NCBI RefSeq assembly: GCF_000255705.1
Contig: NZ_JH636439.1
Coordinates: forward strand, 1,290,335-1,354,334
Origin: Zavarzinella formosa DSM 19928
GTDB taxonomy: Bacteria; Planctomycetota; Planctomycetia; Gemmatales; Gemmataceae
Reading direction: 5' to 3'
DNA: 64,000 nt
The notes beneath the pieces are model-generated. The model did no database searches. It saw nothing but the letters and a program-made list of their open reading frames with translations, and was not told where the DNA came from. Positions 60,738-64,000 of the stretch are shown in pieces. The first letter of the stretch is position 1. Every line of letters starts with the position of its first letter. A program made the position numbers and the translations under genes.

Positions 60738-63494
60738 TCATTTCTTGATCCGCTTGAGGAAGACACCGCCCATCAGGTTGTCCACCGGGGCGTATTGATC
60801 GGTGAGGATCAGTTTCGGTCGTTGGGCGAGGTATTCGTCCATCTTGGCCTCCTCGAAGACTTTTGAATAATCCCGTTCACGGATCACGCTGGCAGCACCC
60901 TCCATCACGGGAGTCAAGAATGTTCCAAGAGCGGCGACAGCATCGACCTTGGTTGCGAGACTTTCGTTGAACTCCCTCGTCACTTTTTGGATTCCTTCTA
61001 AATCCAGCGGTTTGTCCGATCCGTAAATGACGTACACATTACGGTTTTCCACGGATTTGAAACCGATGGGCGACAGCATCACCACATGGGGGAACGAAGC
61101 CCGCATCGTGTTCACGGCCGCCCGCCACAGTTCGCCGTCCTTGATCGAATCAATCAACGTCAGCAGGTAAGCTCCGTCCGGAGTCAGGGTCGCTTTCACG
61201 GCGTCGTTGTATTCTTTCGTCATCAGGTGGGTCGGAACGGACAGGTCGTTCACGGCATCCTGAATCACCAGTTGGTAATGCCCCTTCTCGGCCGTTTCCC
61301 GCATGAACTGTCGGCCATCCATGTGGAATGATTTGATCTTGGTGTTGCGAGAGAGGCCAAGTTCGCGGTGGGCCACTTCCGTCACGCCCGGATCGATTTC
61401 CACAACATCAACGCCCACATCCGGCATCATGTGTTCCACCCAGCGGGGGAAGGTATAGCCGCCGCCGCCAATGATAAGGATGTTGGTTTTTTCTTTGGAA
61501 TGGGCATATCGCACAAGTTCCCCTTGGATTTCTTCGTGCTTGTATCCCAACCAACTAGGATCATCGAGTTTCACATAAGAGTGGATCAACAGGTCCAAAG
61601 CCATCGTCATGATGCCGGATTCTTCATCTTGCTTGTTCACCTTGATCGCGTAATATTTTGTCTCCAACGTGTAATTTCCCCCGCCGAATTTCGTGGCGAT
61701 CAATCCGGTCAACGCCCCGCCCAAGATGATGCTTCCCACGAACAACATCGAGGTGCTTTTCCACAACTGACCAATGAAAAAAGTGAGCAGCATCAGAACA
61801 AACGCGAGGCCATAAAGCATCCGGGCCGTTCCAAACTGCCCCAGCAGAAAATAACCGGCGGTGAACGTTCCGACGATGGCCCCTGCGGTGGACCAGGCGT
61901 AAATACTTCCCGATGTCTGCCCGGCTCGGGCGGTGTCCCGGATGCTTAGTCGGATCACTTGCGGGGATATCGTGCCGAGGAAAAGCATCGGCAAAAAGAA
62001 CAGCAGGAAGGTCCAGGTAAGGATGTTCCAGATGAGATCGTAACCCATCAACACGTGCATCAGTCTCAATTTTTGGTTTTGAAACATGCCGTTCATAATG
62101 ACAATCAGACCGATGAACAATGCCGCCATAAAGAAGCAAACTGTCAGATTAAGGGTCTTGGGGCGTTTTTCATTGGGCTGTGGATTCTCATAGAGCAACC
62201 CGAGCGAGATTAAGCCTCCCAACAGCGCCATGCTGGAGTGAATAACTAATGAATTGAGAAAATATTCAGTTGAAGTGCCCGTTTCCGGATCGAACAAAAA
62301 AGTGTCAGGATTGAACTTCATCAAACGGTCCGCCAGACCGCTCAAGGAACGCGCCACGGGGAATGCCATTGTCCATCCGAGCGCCGCGCCAAGCACAAAC
62401 AGGTTGATGATTTTGCCGATAGTCAGTCCGCTGATGGCATTGCCAATCAGCACCAAGCCAACGGCAATCCCAGAACCGATCAGGCGGTATCCGATCAACA
62501 TCACCACCTCGCCATCCTCCTCTTCACCGAGGGGATAACCGTCCATGCTAAATGATCGTAAAAACGCCGGGGTCGCGGCGAAACCGATCAGCACGGCCAT
62601 CAACACAGCGAAACGTTTGAGAGCGTTCCCATGTCCCCGGTCGGCCAGAACTCCGCCGAGGTAGTTGCCGCAAGTCGTTCCTGCGAGCATCACGCCGATG
62701 ATCCCCGTCCAAGAATAAAGCGACACCCCCAGCACGGGCGCCAACACGCGAGAAGCAGTCAGTTCCAAGGACATCCCGCAAAAACTGCTGACGAACACCA
62801 CCGCGTAAGCGAGCCGGATGTCACGCTTGAAACCCAACGGATCGTCTTCCAAAATTTTCGAGGGGGCGGCGACCGTGGAGGCCGGGGCTGTGAACGTGGT
62901 GAAGAACATTGGCAACGACAACACAACCATCCCAATGGCCACAATGTAGGAAATCGTGTCCAAGGAGTAGAAGGCCATTAGTTTGAAACCGGTGACATAG
63001 TTGCCCGCCAGACACCCGAGCGTGCTGAGGGCGAAAACTAACCCAGCCACCCGGCCCGCTTTGGTGACATCTGAAAGCATGAGCTTGATCGTCAGCGGGG
63101 TGATAAGACTAATAATGAAGGCTGGAGGCAAACAGAATATGCCTGCCAGGATGGGAATGCGGATCGTGAGTGAAAGAGAAGAGTCAAATCCGGTTTTCTC
63201 GCATAAGATCGAACCCGCCAGCATTGACAGAGAACTGATACCACCGAGGAGTAGTAGAATTCCGAGCGTGCGTGAGTTGGGGGAGCGGTCGGCGATTGTT
63301 CCGCCGAAGTGGTTGCCCAAGGCAATCCCCGTGAGAAACACGCCGATCACCGATGTCCAAGTCTCCACCGAAGAGCCGATGAAGGGGGCCAGATAGCGCC
63401 CGGCCAGGAGTTGCAACACGAGCAACCCGGCGTTGGCGAGGAACACGACGGCCCCGAGGCCGGTGAGAAGAGCCGGAGATAAACGGGTCGGCAT
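60738..63494 (-). CDS. Multi-spanning membrane protein fused to spermidine synthase-like domain
   Basis: About 918 residues from the ATG at 63494 (MPTRLSPALLTGLGAVVFLAN). The first 640 or so residues hold many membrane helices in two similar halves: LQLLAGRYLAPFIGSSVETWTS...GNHFGGTIADR and, later, ASRVLAPVLGVSLYSWTG...GNYLGGVLADR, suggesting duplication of the SpeE-associated membrane module. A third helical group precedes the C-terminal domain, a spermidine-synthase/methyltransferase fold with ILIIGGGGYTFPRW, VDVVEIDPGVTEVAHRE and FHMDGRQFM. Similar membrane-SpeE fusions exist in bacteria without proven polyamine activity. It is divergent from the alcohol dehydrogenase gene at 63672. Confidence 0.85.
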   Translation of the reverse strand: MPTRLSPALLTGLGAVVFLANAGLLVLQLLAGRYLAPFIGSSVETWTSVIGVFLTGIALGNHFGGTIADRSPNSRTLGILLLLGGISSLSMLAGSILCEKTGFDSSLSLTIRIPILAGIFCLPPAFIISLITPLTIKLMLSDVTKAGRVAGLVFALSTLGCLAGNYVTGFKLMAFYSLDTISYIVAIGMVVLSLPMFFTTFTAPASTVAAPSKILEDDPLGFKRDIRLAYAVVFVSSFCGMSLELTASRVLAPVLGVSLYSWTGIIGVMLAGTTCGNYLGGVLADRGHGNALKRFAVLMAVLIGFAATPAFLRSFSMDGYPLGEEEDGEVVMLIGYRLIGSGIAVGLVLIGNAISGLTIGKIINLFVLGAALGWTMAFPVARSLSGLADRLMKFNPDTFLFDPETGTSTEYFLNSLVIHSSMALLGGLISLGLLYENPQPNEKRPKTLNLTVCFFMAALFIGLIVIMNGMFQNQKLRLMHVLMGYDLIWNILTWTFLLFFLPMLFLGTISPQVIRLSIRDTARAGQTSGSIYAWSTAGAIVGTFTAGYFLLGQFGTARMLYGLAFVLMLLTFFIGQLWKSTSMLFVGSIILGGALTGLIATKFGGGNYTLETKYYAIKVNKQDEESGIMTMALDLLIHSYVKLDDPSWLGYKHEEIQGELVRYAHSKEKTNILIIGGGGYTFPRWVEHMMPDVGVDVVEIDPGVTEVAHRELGLSRNTKIKSFHMDGRQFMRETAEKGHYQLVIQDAVNDLSVPTHLMTKEYNDAVKATLTPDGAYLLTLIDSIKDGELWRAAVNTMRASFPHVVMLSPIGFKSVENRNVYVIYGSDKPLDLEGIQKVTREFNESLATKVDAVAALGTFLTPVMEGAASVIRERDYSKVFEEAKMDEYLAQRPKLILTDQYAPVDNLMGGVFLKRIKK

Positions 63495-63671
63495 AAAGTC
63501 GGCCACCACGAAAGAACTGGTAAATTTGCTTCTTTGAGGAACTACGAAGCCGGACGAGGAAAGCAATCGTGTTGTTTGCGAGTTCGGGCGTGCAACCGGC
63601 CAATTGTCACAGGCAACCCGATCAACCGGACCGCCTGATTCTTGGTGAGAAATTCTTAATAAGGGGCAAGC

Positions 63672-64000
63672 ATGAGTCAGAAAATCCGTGCGTATGCGAT
63701 CACGAAGCAGGGGGGCGACTTCGAGCGTTACGATTTCGATCCGGGTCCGCTCGGGGCTGATCGGGTTGAAGTGGCCGTGGAATACTGCGGCGTCTGCCAT
63801 TCCGATTTAAGCATGGTGAAAAACGACTGGGGCATGACCGCTTACCCGTTGGTTCCCGGTCATGAGGTTGTTGGAAAGATCACGGCCGTCGGAGAAGGAG
63901 TGACGACGCTGAAGCCCGGCCAAACCGTTGGAGTTGGCTGGTACAGCGGGTCATGTCTCCATTGCAAACAGTGCATGTCGGGCGATCAAAATCTTTGCCT
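63672..64000 (+). CDS. Zinc-type alcohol dehydrogenase, 3' end beyond the window
   Basis: Only the first 109 residues are present. A GroES-like fold starts at MSQKIRAYAITKQGGDF, with catalytic zinc ligands Cys39 (YCGVCHSD) and His64/Glu65 (VPGHEVVG), and a structural zinc site with Cys95, Cys98, Cys101 and Cys109 (GSCLHCKQCMSGDQNLC). This is the pattern of YahK/cinnamyl-alcohol-type aldehyde reductases. The start is placed at the ATG after GGGGCAAGC. The frame runs off the end of the window. Confidence 0.92.
   Translation, partial: MSQKIRAYAITKQGGDFERYDFDPGPLGADRVEVAVEYCGVCHSDLSMVKNDWGMTAYPLVPGHEVVGKITAVGEGVTTLKPGQTVGVGWYSGSCLHCKQCMSGDQNLC

Noticed and set aside
1-64000. CRISPR array, prophage, integrase or restriction system
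   Set aside because: No regularly spaced direct repeats with unique spacers, no cas, integrase or methylase-type gene, and no phage structural gene was seen.

Overview
The window looks like chromosomal DNA of a Planctomycete, most likely close to Gemmataceae. The evidence is lineage-specific protein families: PSCyt/DUF1549-DUF1553-type cytochromes paired with DUF1501 proteins, TIGR02603-type heme-binding beta-propeller proteins, a TIGR02996 protein (a domain typical of Gemmata relatives), a TIGR03000 domain, a cysteine-rich YTV-repeat wall protein and a sulfatase. The sequence is moderately GC-rich with strong codon bias, so many long antisense frames stay open; they are left out of the annotation.

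Layout. At 0-1.3 kb a decayed IS630 transposase abuts an N-terminally truncated 3-methyladenine DNA glycosylase-like gene. At 1.3-19.7 kb there are large secreted oxidative proteins (sugar-dehydrogenase/cytochrome fusion, Gfo/Idh/MocA oxidoreductase, PSCyt-DUF1549-DUF1553 protein, DUF1501 protein, propeller/cytochrome), broken up by a HicBA toxin-antitoxin pair, a BON lipoprotein, a hairpin repeat and a small DUF559 nuclease-like gene. At 19.8-29.0 kb lies the most coherent system: a sigma-54 response regulator, a close match to a -24/-12 promoter, a small secreted protein, a periplasmic adaptor, an HME-type RND pump carrying the CzcA-like acidic triad, and a sensor kinase. I read it as a self-regulated envelope or metal stress efflux locus with no outer-membrane channel gene in the window.

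At 29-36 kb are a second DUF1501/cytochrome pair, a sulfatase, a zinc-independent alcohol dehydrogenase-like protein and a CPBP-type membrane protease. At 36-39.7 kb is the YTV wall protein with a hairpin-rich leader, then a small CxxC protein and a TIGR03000 protein. At 39.7-50.5 kb are an OYE-type oxidoreductase, a YjhG/YagF-type xylonate dehydratase, a large hybrid sensor kinase with an array of OB-like repeats as its probable sensor, a sugar-phosphate isomerase-like protein, and a divergent pair of Tm-1-like (UPF0261) and PEP-hydrolase-like TIM-barrel proteins, the latter coupled to a small membrane protein.

At 50.5-64 kb are an HtrA-like protease without a signal peptide, a glycine-zipper lipoprotein, a PP2C phosphatase, a GT4 glycosyltransferase, a small-ORF/terminator cluster, a tRNA-Arg(ACG) with its own promoter and terminator, a BON protein, a DinG-like helicase lacking the first Fe-S cysteine, a secreted hypothetical protein, a UDP-sugar dehydrogenase, a fused membrane/spermidine-synthase-like protein, and the start of a zinc alcohol dehydrogenase cut by the window edge.

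All functional calls come from reading translated sequence and motifs; no database search was run.
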